A stretch of 25,790 nucleotides of DNA, from NCBI GenBank assembly GCA_900313295.1, contig OMQS01000119.1:1-25790 (forward strand), given 5' to 3'. Below, piece by piece: positions 7,588 through 14,438 of this stretch (its first letter is position 1; the number at the start of each line of letters is the position of its first letter). Origin of the DNA: an uncultured Eubacteriales bacterium (GTDB taxonomy: Bacteria > Bacillota > Clostridia > Oscillospirales > Oscillospiraceae). A model generated the notes under the pieces. The model worked only from the letters and a program-made list of their open reading frames with translations, was not told the DNA's origin and searched no databases. Both the position numbers and the translations under genes were made by a program.

Positions 7588-8262
7588 ATGATTTTTCTGC
7601 TGGAAGATGACGAAAGTATACGCAAATTGGTGGTTTACGCCCTGCAGAGTCAGGGCTTTGAGGCGGCGGGCTTTGAAAAGCCGTCGGAGTTCTGGCATGC
7701 CATGAGCCGGAAGCTGCCGGAGCTTGTGCTGCTGGATGTGATGCTGCCGGAGGAGGACGGCTTCTCGGTGCTGAAAAAGCTGCGCGCCGCCACGGCCACA
7801 GCCGCCATCCCGGTCATCATGCTCACGGCTAAAAATACGGAGTTCGATCGGGTGACGGGGCTGGACGGCGGAGCGGACGACTTTGTTTCCAAGCCCTTTG
7901 GCATGATGGAGCTTATGGCTCGTGTGCGGGCGGTGCTGCGCCGTGCGGAAAAGCAGCCGTCGGAGCAGCAGTGGCAGGTTGGGCCTCTGTTCGTCTGCCC
8001 CCAGCGGCGGCAGGTGCAGGTAAACGGGCGGGAGGTCGTGCTCACCTATAAGGAATTTGAGATCCTGTCTCTGCTCCTGCAGCAGCAGGGGCGCGTGCTG
8101 ACCCGTGACGTGCTGATGGATCGCATCTGGGGTCTGGAGGCGGAGCGGGAAAATCGCACGCTGGACGTGCACATCCGCACCCTGCGCCAGAAGCTGGGGG
8201 AGGCCGGCGGCCTCATCGAAACCGTCCGCGGCGTGGGCTATAAGCTGGGAGGGCAGGCATGA
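7588..8262 (+). CDS. PhoP-like OmpR/PhoB-family response regulator
   Basis: A 224-residue transcription factor. ATG 7588 is preferred over GTG 7579, because GAAGAAGG (7572-7579) leaves a normal 8-base spacer to it. The receiver domain (1-~115) has the acidic pocket EDDE (6-9), phospho-acceptor Asp50 in LLDVMLPEEDG, Thr80 and Lys102 in SKPFG. The winged-helix DNA-binding domain follows (LTYKEFEILSLL; RENRTLDVHIRTLRQKLG). It overlaps the kinase gene by four bases (ATGA), so the two are translationally coupled. Flanking phosphate transporters and the upstream boxes point to phosphate control, but the sequence alone cannot tell PhoP from other family members. Confidence 0.9.
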   Translation: MIFLLEDDESIRKLVVYALQSQGFEAAGFEKPSEFWHAMSRKLPELVLLDVMLPEEDGFSVLKKLRAATATAAIPVIMLTAKNTEFDRVTGLDGGADDFVSKPFGMMELMARVRAVLRRAEKQPSEQQWQVGPLFVCPQRRQVQVNGREVVLTYKEFEILSLLLQQQGRVLTRDVLMDRIWGLEAERENRTLDVHIRTLRQKLGEAGGLIETVRGVGYKLGGQA

Positions 8263-9881
8263 CCGGAAAGATCATTCGCAGCCTGTTCAGCTTGGCGCTG
8301 CTGGTGCTTGTGGCCGGAGCCTGCCTCTTTTCGGGAATATTATACAGCTACTATGAAAAGCAGTCCTTCGCCTCGCTTTCGCAGGAGGCGGAGCAGCTGC
8401 AGCAGTCGCTGGATTACATCGCTCCGGAGCAAATGCGCTCCACCGACCGCATCACCCTCATCGCCCCCGACGGCACTGTGCTTTTTGACAGTGTGGCCAA
8501 GGCCGCCGGCATGGAAAACCACTCGAACCGCGAGGAGGTAGCGCAGGCGCTGCGGGAGGGCAGAGGCAAAAGCAGCCACTACTCCAATACGGTGCTGAAA
8601 AAGAATCTCTACTATGCCCTCCGGCTCCGCAACGGCAATGTGCTGCGCTTGAGTCGGGAGCAGAGCAGTCTGGGCGCCATGCTGCTGAATATGGCTTGGC
8701 CCATTGCGGCCACGGTGGCGGGGCTTCTCCTGCTGGCGGCGGGTCTGTCCGTGCGTCTGGCGCAGCAGATCACAAAGCCCATCAACTCCATTTCCCCCGA
8801 TGATCCGCAGGATGTATATCCCGAGCTGCAGCCCCTCACCCGACGGCTGCGGCAGCAGAAGGACACCATCCGCCGGCAGATGGACGAGCTGAGCCGCCGC
8901 ATGCTGGAGTTTTCCGCCATGACGGAGAACATGAGCGAGGGATTTTTGCTCATAGACCTGCGCGGCCATGTGCTCACGGAGAACCACAGCGCCGCCATGC
9001 TTTTGCCCGCCGAGGCGGATAATATCGCCAAATGCGAGGTGACGCAGCTTCGTCATGCGGCGCAGCAGGCTCTGGCCGGCCAGCGGTGTGAGCAGCTCAT
9101 GCAGCAGGGGGAGCGGACGCTCTCCGTCATAGCAAGCCCCGTGCTGGAGTCCGGCCAGGTGGCGGGCGCCGTGGTGCTGACCATGGACGTCACGGAGCGG
9201 GAGCAGCGGGAGCAGCTGCGCCGCGAGTTCTCCGCCAACGTGTCCCACGAGCTGAAGACACCGCTCACCTCCATCTCCGGCTTTGCCGAGCTGATGAGCC
9301 AGGGGCTGGTGCCGGAGGACAAGGTGCGGGAGTTCAGCCGCGACATTCAAAAGGAATGCGCCCGCCTGACCAATCTGGTGGAGGACATTATCGACCTCTC
9401 CCGTCTGGAGGAGGGCGCCGGAATGGTGTGGGAAGAGGTTGACCTTTACACCCTCTGTGATGAGGTGCTGCAGAGCCTTGAACCGCTGGCCGGAAAGCAG
9501 GACATTGCCCTGCGCCTGGAAGGGAGCGGGCAGACCGTGCACGGCGTGCGGCAGGCGCTGCATGAAATGGTGTATAACCTCTGTGACAATGCCATCAAAT
9601 ATAACCGCGTCGGCGGCAGCGTCACCGTCACTGTGGAGAAAAAGGAGGGCAGAGCCTCCGTCACCGTGGCCGACACCGGCATCGGCATCCCGCCGGATCA
9701 CCAGAGCCGTGTGTTCGAGCGTTTCTATCGGGTGGATAAGAGTCACAGCCGCGCCATCGGCGGCACGGGACTGGGGCTGTCCATCGTCAAGCATGCGGCG
9801 CTTCTCCACGGCGCCGATATAAGGCTGCAGAGCAGGCCGGAGATCGGCACCAGCATTTCCGTCATCTTTCCCAGGGAATAA
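8259..9881 (+). CDS. PhoR-like sensor histidine kinase with PAS domain
   Basis: A 540-residue membrane kinase, partner of the overlapping response regulator. Order: membrane helix (~7-29), extracytoplasmic sensor region (~30-145), second helix (~147-168), linker, PAS domain (~210-310; FSAMTENMSEGFLLIDLRG), HisKA dimerisation domain with phospho-acceptor His330 in NVSHELKTPL, then an ATPase domain with N box NLCDNAIKYN, G1 DTGIGIPP and G2 GGTGLGLSI. This is the PhoR architecture seen in Firmicutes. The start overlaps the regulator stop as ATGA. A terminator follows 17 bases after the stop, so the pair is a two-gene transcript. The sensed signal is inferred from context, not visible. Confidence 0.9.
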   Translation: MTGKIIRSLFSLALLVLVAGACLFSGILYSYYEKQSFASLSQEAEQLQQSLDYIAPEQMRSTDRITLIAPDGTVLFDSVAKAAGMENHSNREEVAQALREGRGKSSHYSNTVLKKNLYYALRLRNGNVLRLSREQSSLGAMLLNMAWPIAATVAGLLLLAAGLSVRLAQQITKPINSISPDDPQDVYPELQPLTRRLRQQKDTIRRQMDELSRRMLEFSAMTENMSEGFLLIDLRGHVLTENHSAAMLLPAEADNIAKCEVTQLRHAAQQALAGQRCEQLMQQGERTLSVIASPVLESGQVAGAVVLTMDVTEREQREQLRREFSANVSHELKTPLTSISGFAELMSQGLVPEDKVREFSRDIQKECARLTNLVEDIIDLSRLEEGAGMVWEEVDLYTLCDEVLQSLEPLAGKQDIALRLEGSGQTVHGVRQALHEMVYNLCDNAIKYNRVGGSVTVTVEKKEGRASVTVADTGIGIPPDHQSRVFERFYRVDKSHSRAIGGTGLGLSIVKHAALLHGADIRLQSRPEIGTSISVIFPRE

Positions 9882-9898
9882 TCATTCGGCTTATAATT

Positions 9899-9928
9899 AA
9901 GAAGACCTCTGTATAGGGGTCTTCTTTT
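9899..9928 (+). terminator. Terminator after the PhoPR-like pair
   Basis: The stem AAGAAGACC / GGTCTTCTT with a short loop is followed by TTTTTA. It separates the two-component operon from the second transporter, whose boxes begin 6 bases later. Confidence 0.85.
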
Positions 9929-9933
9929 TATAA

Positions 9934-9989
9934 TTTAATATGGATTTAACCTAACAGAGGTTTCGGATTTAATATAACTTGGGTATGCT
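9934..9989 (+). promoter_or_regulatory. PHO-box-like promoter of Na/Pi transporter copy 2
   Basis: TTTAAT (9934-9939), TTTAAC (9945-9950) and TTTAAT (9968-9973) stand at the same 11- and 23-base steps as at 7509-7548. The first spacer is the identical ATGGA. Ten bases after the last box is TATGCT (9984-9989), at the same place as TATAAT in the regulator promoter. The transporter start is at 10038. This points to the same activator at both promoters. Confidence 0.65.
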
Positions 9990-10037
9990 AAATTTAGATT
10001 AAAAGCAGAGAAATAAATATACAGAGGAGAGAAGGAA

Positions 10038-11783
10038 ATGACATTTTTTGATGTATTAACGCTCATCGGTGGTCTGAGCCTGTTTCTGTTCGGCATGAAC
10101 CTCATGGGCGATGCGCTGGAAAAGCGCGCAGGGCAGGGGCTGAAGAACCTGCTGGGCAAGCTCACCGGCAGCAAGGCCGCAGGCTTCCTCACCGGCGTGG
10201 GCGTCACGGCGGTGATCCAGTCTTCCTCCGCCACAACGGTCATGGTGGTGGGCTTTGTAAACTCGGGGCTTATGGCGCTGCGGCAGGCCATCTACGTCAT
10301 CATGGGAGCCAACGTGGGCACCACGGTGACGGCGTGGATCCTGAGCCTGTCGGGCATCCAGAGCGATAATTTCTTTATGCAGCTCCTCAAGCCCACGTCT
10401 TTCACGCCGATCCTGGCACTTGTGGGCGTTGCGCTGTATATGATGGGCAAGAGCGGCAAGAAGAAGGATACGGGGCTTATTCTTCTGGGCTTTGCCACAC
10501 TGATGTTCGGCATGGACACCATGAGCGGCGCCGTGGCGGGTCTGAAGGACATGGAGAGCTTCCGCGAGCTGCTGCTGGTGTTCACCAACCCCATCCTCGG
10601 TGTGGTGGCCGGCGCTGTGCTCACGGCGATCATCCAGTCCTCCTCCGCCTCTGTGGGTATTCTGCAGGCGGTGTCCTCCACCGGTCAGATCACCTTCGGC
10701 GCCGCCATTCCCATCATCATGGGGCAGAACATCGGCACCTGCGTCACGGCGCTGCTGTCTTCCATCGGCACCAACCGCAACGCCCGCCGCGCCGCGGTGG
10801 TGCATCTCTCCTTCAATATCATCGGCACCGTGGTGTGGCTGACAGTGTTTGAGGTGGTGCGCGGTCTGGTTGATATTCCGATGCTGAGCGGCAGCATCGA
10901 CCAGATGGGCATTGCCATCGTGCACTCCATCTTCAATATCCTCTGCACGGCGCTGCTGCTGCCCATGACGGGTCTGCTGGAAAAGCTGGCCTGCCGCATT
11001 ATCCCCGACCACACCGGCAGCGACAGCGTGCCGGAGCTGGACGAGCGGCTCATGGCTACGCCCGCCGTGGCCATGGAGCGCTGCCATGAGGTGACCATGA
11101 AAATGGGGCTTACGGCTGTCCGCGCCACCCGCAATGCCATGAAGGAGCTGAAGACCCACGAGGATAGGCGTGCCGAGAGCATTCGGGAGGACGAGCAGAC
11201 CGCCGACCGCTATGAGGACGAGCTGGGCACCTACCTGGTGAAGCTCTCCGGCTGCCATCTCAACGAGCAGGATCGGGTGGAGGCGGCGGAGCTGCTGCAC
11301 ATGATCGGCGATTTCGAGCGCATCAGCGACCACGCCGTGAATATTCTGGAATCCACCGAGGAGCTTCGCAGCAAGGGGATAACCTTTACACCCACCGCCA
11401 TGGAAGAAATGAAAAAGATGTTTGGAGCCGTAGAGGAGATCATGGACTTGGCTCTGACCTCCTTCATCCACACGGATCTCTCCGCCGCCGCTGAGGTGGA
11501 GCCGCTGGAGCAGGTGGTTGACACGCTGAAAGAGCAGCTCCGTTCCCGTCATATTCTGCGCCTGCAGGAGGGCAGGTGCAGCATGGAGGCCGGCTTCGTT
11601 TGGGCGGATCTGCTGACGGATCTGGAGCGCATCGCCGACCACTGCTCCAATATAGCCGGCTGCGTCGTGCAGATGCAGAAGAGCCGGCTGGACATCCACG
11701 GCTATCTTGACGGCGTTCGTTCGGGCAGCGACGAGTTCCGGCAGCGGTACGATTTCTATGCCCGCAAATATGCGCTGGTCTGA
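10038..11783 (+). CDS. Na+/phosphate cotransporter family protein with PhoU-like tail (copy 2)
   Basis: A 581-residue paralogue of the protein at 5613-7373, starting at ATG 10038 behind GAGGAGAGAAGGA. Both Na/Pi repeats are present, with QSSSATTVMVVGFVNSG at 61-77 and QSSSASVGILQ near 200. The second motif is the canonical QSSSA, where copy 1 has QSASA. The C-terminal third is a PhoU-like helical region (MIGDFERISDHAVNI; DLERIADHCSNIAG). Predicted: sodium-coupled phosphate movement across the inner membrane with a cytosolic regulatory tail. It has its own promoter with boxes matching those of the response regulator, so induction by the adjacent two-component system is likely. No clear terminator follows. 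Confidence 0.9.
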   Translation: MTFFDVLTLIGGLSLFLFGMNLMGDALEKRAGQGLKNLLGKLTGSKAAGFLTGVGVTAVIQSSSATTVMVVGFVNSGLMALRQAIYVIMGANVGTTVTAWILSLSGIQSDNFFMQLLKPTSFTPILALVGVALYMMGKSGKKKDTGLILLGFATLMFGMDTMSGAVAGLKDMESFRELLLVFTNPILGVVAGAVLTAIIQSSSASVGILQAVSSTGQITFGAAIPIIMGQNIGTCVTALLSSIGTNRNARRAAVVHLSFNIIGTVVWLTVFEVVRGLVDIPMLSGSIDQMGIAIVHSIFNILCTALLLPMTGLLEKLACRIIPDHTGSDSVPELDERLMATPAVAMERCHEVTMKMGLTAVRATRNAMKELKTHEDRRAESIREDEQTADRYEDELGTYLVKLSGCHLNEQDRVEAAELLHMIGDFERISDHAVNILESTEELRSKGITFTPTAMEEMKKMFGAVEEIMDLALTSFIHTDLSAAAEVEPLEQVVDTLKEQLRSRHILRLQEGRCSMEAGFVWADLLTDLERIADHCSNIAGCVVQMQKSRLDIHGYLDGVRSGSDEFRQRYDFYARKYALV

Positions 11784-11787
11784 GGTC

Positions 11788-11816
11788 TTGCCATTGGGGA
11801 GCGGAGCGTGTATAAT
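11788..11816 (+). promoter_or_regulatory. Sigma-A promoter upstream of the small exporter gene
   Basis: TTGCCA (11788-11793), a 17-base spacer and a perfect TATAAT (11811-11816). It lies immediately after the transporter stop and 33 bases before the next start codon, and probably drives the two-gene unit to 12605. Confidence 0.75.
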
Positions 11817-11848
11817 AGGGGCATACTGAAGTTAGGAGCAACTATTTC

Positions 11849-12328
11849 ATGCTGAAACATTGTCTCATCGTATTTGGCGTGTCCATGGTGCCGCTCATTG
11901 AGCTGCGGGGCGCCATTCCGTACGGCGTGGCCTTTGACCTGCCGCTGTGGCTGACCTTTGCCATCGCCATCGTCGGCAATATGCTGCCGGTGCCCATCAT
12001 CTATTTCTTTGCCAGAAAGGTGCTGGTCTGGGGCAGCGACAAGAAGTTCATCGGCAAGTTTTTCACCTGGTGTCTGGAAAAGGGCGAAAAGGCCGGCAAA
12101 AAGCTGCAGGCAAAAGCCGGACGCGGCCTCTTCTGGGCGCTGCTGCTGTTCGTGGGCATTCCGCTACCGGGCACCGGCGCCTGGACGGGCACCCTGGCGG
12201 CCAGCCTGCTGGACATGGATTTCAAAAAGAGCGTGCTGGCCTGCATGGGCGGCGTGCTGCTGGCTGGCGTCATAATGGGCGTCCTCTCCGTGTTGGGTGT
12301 GGGCATCTTCACGGCGGCTAAGGCATAA
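11849..12328 (+). CDS. Small multidrug-export family membrane protein (COG2426 type)
   Basis: A 159-residue membrane protein starting at ATG 11849, with TTAGGAGC upstream. It matches the 'putative small multidrug export' family: an N-terminal helix with PLIELRGAIPYG, a second helix with GNMLPVPIIYFF, a basic cytosolic loop (~50-85) and the signature FVGIPLPGTGAWTGTLAA near residues 100-117, then a final helix pair. The family name rests on thin experimental evidence; transport of drugs is not established. The following TSCPD gene starts 22 bases downstream with a strong ribosome site, so the two are likely co-transcribed. Confidence 0.82.
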   Translation: MLKHCLIVFGVSMVPLIELRGAIPYGVAFDLPLWLTFAIAIVGNMLPVPIIYFFARKVLVWGSDKKFIGKFFTWCLEKGEKAGKKLQAKAGRGLFWALLLFVGIPLPGTGAWTGTLAASLLDMDFKKSVLACMGGVLLAGVIMGVLSVLGVGIFTAAKA

Positions 12329-12350
12329 TTCATCTAAAGGAGGAAGGATC

Positions 12351-12605
12351 ATGACCTATACCTATCAGCCTCGGGGCGTTTGCTCCCGCAAGATGACGGT
12401 GGAGCTGGAAGACGGCATCATCCGTGATGTCCGTGTGGAGGGCGGCTGCAATGGATATTTGCAGGGCATTTCCCGACTGGTGATCGGCATGCCCGCCAAG
12501 GAGGCTATAGAGCGAATGCGTGGCATCCGCTGCGGCGGGAAGCCCAGCTCCTGCCCTGACCAGCTCTCTGTGGCTCTGGAGCAGGCGCTGCAGCAGGAAA
12601 AATAA
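12351..12605 (+). CDS. TSCPD-domain four-cysteine protein (TIGR03905 type)
   Basis: An 84-residue protein. ATG 12351 follows a near-perfect AAAGGAGGAAG (12336-12346). Four conserved-looking cysteines (Cys11 in GVCSR, Cys33 in GGCNG, Cys61 in IRCGG, Cys68 in SSCPD) and the overall layout match the TIGR03905 family of small TSCPD proteins, related to the C-terminal domain of some ribonucleotide reductases. The cysteines suggest metal or Fe-S binding, which is inferred. The cellular role is unknown. It is the last gene before a terminator and follows the small exporter gene. Confidence 0.82.
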   Translation: MTYTYQPRGVCSRKMTVELEDGIIRDVRVEGGCNGYLQGISRLVIGMPAKEAIERMRGIRCGGKPSSCPDQLSVALEQALQQEK

Positions 12606-12611
12606 AGCATT

Positions 12612-12643
12612 AGACTGCGGAACGCCCTCCGCAGTCTGTTTTT
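12612..12643 (+). terminator. Terminator after the TSCPD gene
   Basis: The perfect ten-base stem AGACTGCGGA / TCCGCAGTCT with a six-base loop is followed by GTTTTT. It begins 7 bases after the stop codon. Confidence 0.88.
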
Positions 12644-12645
12644 GC

Positions 12646-12673
12646 ACCTACAGTCCGCCCCGCGCATAGAATG
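12646..12673 (+). promoter_or_regulatory. Putative SigE/SigK-type mother-cell promoter
   Basis: AC (12646-12647), 17 bases, then CATAGAATG (12665-12673) is close to the Bacillus SigK consensus AC-N16/17-CATANNNTA. It lies directly upstream of cwlJ-gerQ, genes made in the mother cell in Bacillus. No sigma-A-like promoter is visible in this gap. Confidence 0.5.
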
Positions 12674-12697
12674 GAGAGCAATGGGAGCGTGAGAGCA

Positions 12698-13138
12698 ATG
12701 GCTTATGATGAGCGCGAGCTGCTGGCCCGTCTCATTCAGTGCGAGGCGGGAGGCGAGGGGGAAAACGGCATGAAGGCGGTGGCCGGCGTGGTGATGAATC
12801 GGGTCAATGTGCTGGGAGGCGAGTATGGCCGCTTGGGACAGGGCGACCTGTATAACATCGTCTTTCAGCCCGGTCAGTTCACCTGTCTGATGGAGTACAC
12901 CGCCGGCGTATACAACCCTCAGAACATATACAATATGCGGCCCACGCAGGAGAACTACGACATAGCCGACTGGGCACTGGCAGGCAACCGTCTGCCCGTT
13001 GTTGGGGATGCCCTATGGTTTTATAATCCCTACGACCAGCCCTGCCGGAGCTATTTTCCTTCACGCGTGGGTCAGTTTGTAGAGAAGATCGGACAGCACT
13101 GCTTTTATGTTCCGACAGATGCCTATTATGACACTTGA
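12698..13138 (+). CDS. cwlJ: CwlJ-like spore cortex-lytic cell wall hydrolase
   Basis: A 146-residue protein of the Hydrolase_2 (SleB/CwlJ) family, which cuts spore cortex peptidoglycan during germination. I start at ATG 12698, with GGGAG at 12684-12688. The in-frame ATG at 12671 has no ribosome site and would lie inside the likely promoter. Signatures: LARLIQCEAGGEGENGMKAV (candidate catalytic Glu16), VVMNRV, a central VFQPGQFTC and the C-terminal SYFPSRVGQFVEKIGQHCFY, all matching CwlJ. No signal peptide or peptidoglycan-binding repeat is seen, as expected for CwlJ rather than SleB. gerQ follows 14 bases later, as in Bacillus, which strengthens the call. Confidence 0.85.
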   Translation: MAYDERELLARLIQCEAGGEGENGMKAVAGVVMNRVNVLGGEYGRLGQGDLYNIVFQPGQFTCLMEYTAGVYNPQNIYNMRPTQENYDIADWALAGNRLPVVGDALWFYNPYDQPCRSYFPSRVGQFVEKIGQHCFYVPTDAYYDT

Positions 13139-13152
13139 GTGAGGTGCGATGT

Positions 13153-13659
13153 ATGTTGGAGTTACATACGGATCCACTACAGGGAAATGTGATGGGAACG
13201 GATCCCACGCAAAATAGGTCAAACGCTCTGCAGGGCGGCATGAGTCCCATGCAAAGGAATATGGATGCCGGCGGGACAGCTATGACGCCCATGCAGGCCG
13301 ATCGGAGCAATATGGCGCTGATCCCCCAGCGGCCGGAGCATATGATGCTGCGTCAGCAGGAGATCGGTACCATCGAGGGGCCTGCCGGCAATCGAGAGGT
13401 GACCGACAGCTCCGTGCGGGGTCTGCTGGCACGGAATCTGGGCTACTATGTGGTGGCCAGCTTTCTCATGGGTACCCAGCAGGCCATTCAATGGGAGGGG
13501 ATACTGGCCAGCGTGGGCAATGACTACCTTGTGATCTACCAGCCGGATCAAAACCGCTTTGTCAGCGGAGATATTTATGCCCTGAGATTCGTGGAGTTCC
13601 ATGAGGATCAAACGCCCTGCGCAGGGTATCGCCGGCGGGATGCCTATCAGAGCTGGTAA
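13153..13659 (+). CDS. gerQ: GerQ-like spore coat protein
   Basis: A 168-residue protein. ATG 13153 has GAGGTG (13141-13146) at a 6-base spacer; the TTG at 13135 overlapping the cwlJ stop is less likely. The first ~80 residues are low-complexity, rich in Met, Gln, Asn and Pro. Residues ~90-155 match the GerQ core (SSVRGLLARNLGYYVVASFL; WEGILASVGNDYLVIYQP; DIYALRFVEF). In Bacillus, GerQ is a coat protein, cross-linked by transglutaminase, that is needed for CwlJ to localise in the spore. The cwlJ-gerQ order here is the same. The match is by motif and neighbourhood, and the N-terminal region is not conserved. Confidence 0.85.
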   Translation: MLELHTDPLQGNVMGTDPTQNRSNALQGGMSPMQRNMDAGGTAMTPMQADRSNMALIPQRPEHMMLRQQEIGTIEGPAGNREVTDSSVRGLLARNLGYYVVASFLMGTQQAIQWEGILASVGNDYLVIYQPDQNRFVSGDIYALRFVEFHEDQTPCAGYRRRDAYQSW

Positions 13660-13700
13660 AAAAATATCCGAAACGGGCTTGCCGTTTCGGATATTTTTTT
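13658..13700 (+). terminator. Bidirectional terminator between gerQ and the pseudouridine synthase
   Basis: The perfect stem ATATCCGAAACGG / CCGTTTCGGATAT with loop GCTTG has A and T runs on both flanks. It ends at the stop codon of the minus-strand gene, so it serves both converging genes. Confidence 0.92.
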
Positions 13701-14379
13701 ATTGCTCCAATTCTGGGCAGGAAAAAAGTGTCCATGGATATTGTCCTGGGGGCGGCTGGGTCACGTCCAGCCGTTCGCCGGTGACGGGGTGTGTCAGTGC
13801 CAGCCGGTACGACCACAGGGCAGCGGTGCAGTTCGGATCCTTGCTGCCGTAGCGTATGTCTCCCAGCAGAGGCAGCCCTCGGGAGGAAAACTGCACCCGT
13901 ATCTGGTGGGTGCGTCCCGTGTGCAGACGCACCCGCACAAGGGTCAGCCCCTCCGTTTCCGCCAGCACGCGATAGGAGAGCCTTGCTTCCCGTACGCCCT
14001 TGCGCATACGCTTGACCACGTAGCTTTTGTTTTTGGCCGCATCGCGGAACAGCAGATCCGTCAGCTCCGCCTCCCGCTCTGCTGGGTGTCCCCGCAGCAC
14101 TGCCAGATACTCCTTTTCCACCCGATGCTCTGCCACCGCCGCAATGAGCTTACCGGTGGCTTCTTTTCGGCGGGAAAACACCATCAGACCGCCGGTGATC
14201 TTGTCCAGCCGGTGGACGGTGGCAATGTAGTCCGGTTGATGCAGGGCTGCATAATGCGCCCGCAGGAGGCGGGGCATGGAGGCACCGCTTTCGCTGTCCT
14301 CGGATAGAACGCCCACGGGCTTCACGCACAGCAGGAGAAATTTGTCTTCATACTTTATTGTTAGATCGCTGTGAGCCAT
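13699..14379 (-). CDS. RluA-family RNA pseudouridine synthase
   Basis: A 226-residue enzyme that isomerises specific uridines in structured RNA to pseudouridine. ATG 14379 (minus) follows AAAGGA. The catalytic motif is VHRLDKITGGLMVF with Asp59 as the nucleophile; many RluA members read HRLDRxTSG, so Lys and Gly replace the usual Arg and Ser. Later motifs RTHQIRVQFSSRGLPLLGD and LTHPVTGERL are typical. There is no N-terminal S4 domain, so it belongs to the shorter group (RluA/TruC-like). The RNA target cannot be read from sequence. It lies downstream of the carboxypeptidase gene on the same strand, 59 bases away, separated by a long hairpin. Confidence 0.88.
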   Translation of the reverse strand: MAHSDLTIKYEDKFLLLCVKPVGVLSEDSESGASMPRLLRAHYAALHQPDYIATVHRLDKITGGLMVFSRRKEATGKLIAAVAEHRVEKEYLAVLRGHPAEREAELTDLLFRDAAKNKSYVVKRMRKGVREARLSYRVLAETEGLTLVRVRLHTGRTHQIRVQFSSRGLPLLGDIRYGSKDPNCTAALWSYRLALTHPVTGERLDVTQPPPGQYPWTLFSCPELEQ

Positions 14380-14396
14380 ACGGTGTCCTTTCTGAA

Positions 14397-14434
14397 CAGG
14401 GCAGGCGCAGTTCTATGTGCGCCTGCCCTGTAAA
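14397..14434 (-). repeat. Strong intercistronic hairpin between carboxypeptidase and pseudouridine synthase genes
   Basis: A perfect inverted repeat with 13-base arms (CAGGGCAGGCGCA / TGCGCCTGCCCTG) and a short loop, 4-5 bases past the carboxypeptidase stop on the minus strand. In that direction no T run follows (TTCAGAAAGGA instead), so it is not a standard intrinsic terminator. It could attenuate read-through or protect the upstream mRNA's 3' end. Confidence 0.6.
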
Positions 14435-14438
14435 AATA

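Noticed and set aside
8340..9809. Minus-strand open frame of 489 codons opposite the histidine kinase
   Set aside because: Antisense to a kinase with all HisKA and ATPase motifs; composition is His/Gln/Leu-rich as expected from reverse reading of GC-rich DNA.
10056..11699. Minus-strand open frame of 547 codons opposite transporter copy 2
   Set aside because: Antisense to a conserved cotransporter; the His/Gly/Gln-rich product has no domain and no ribosome site.
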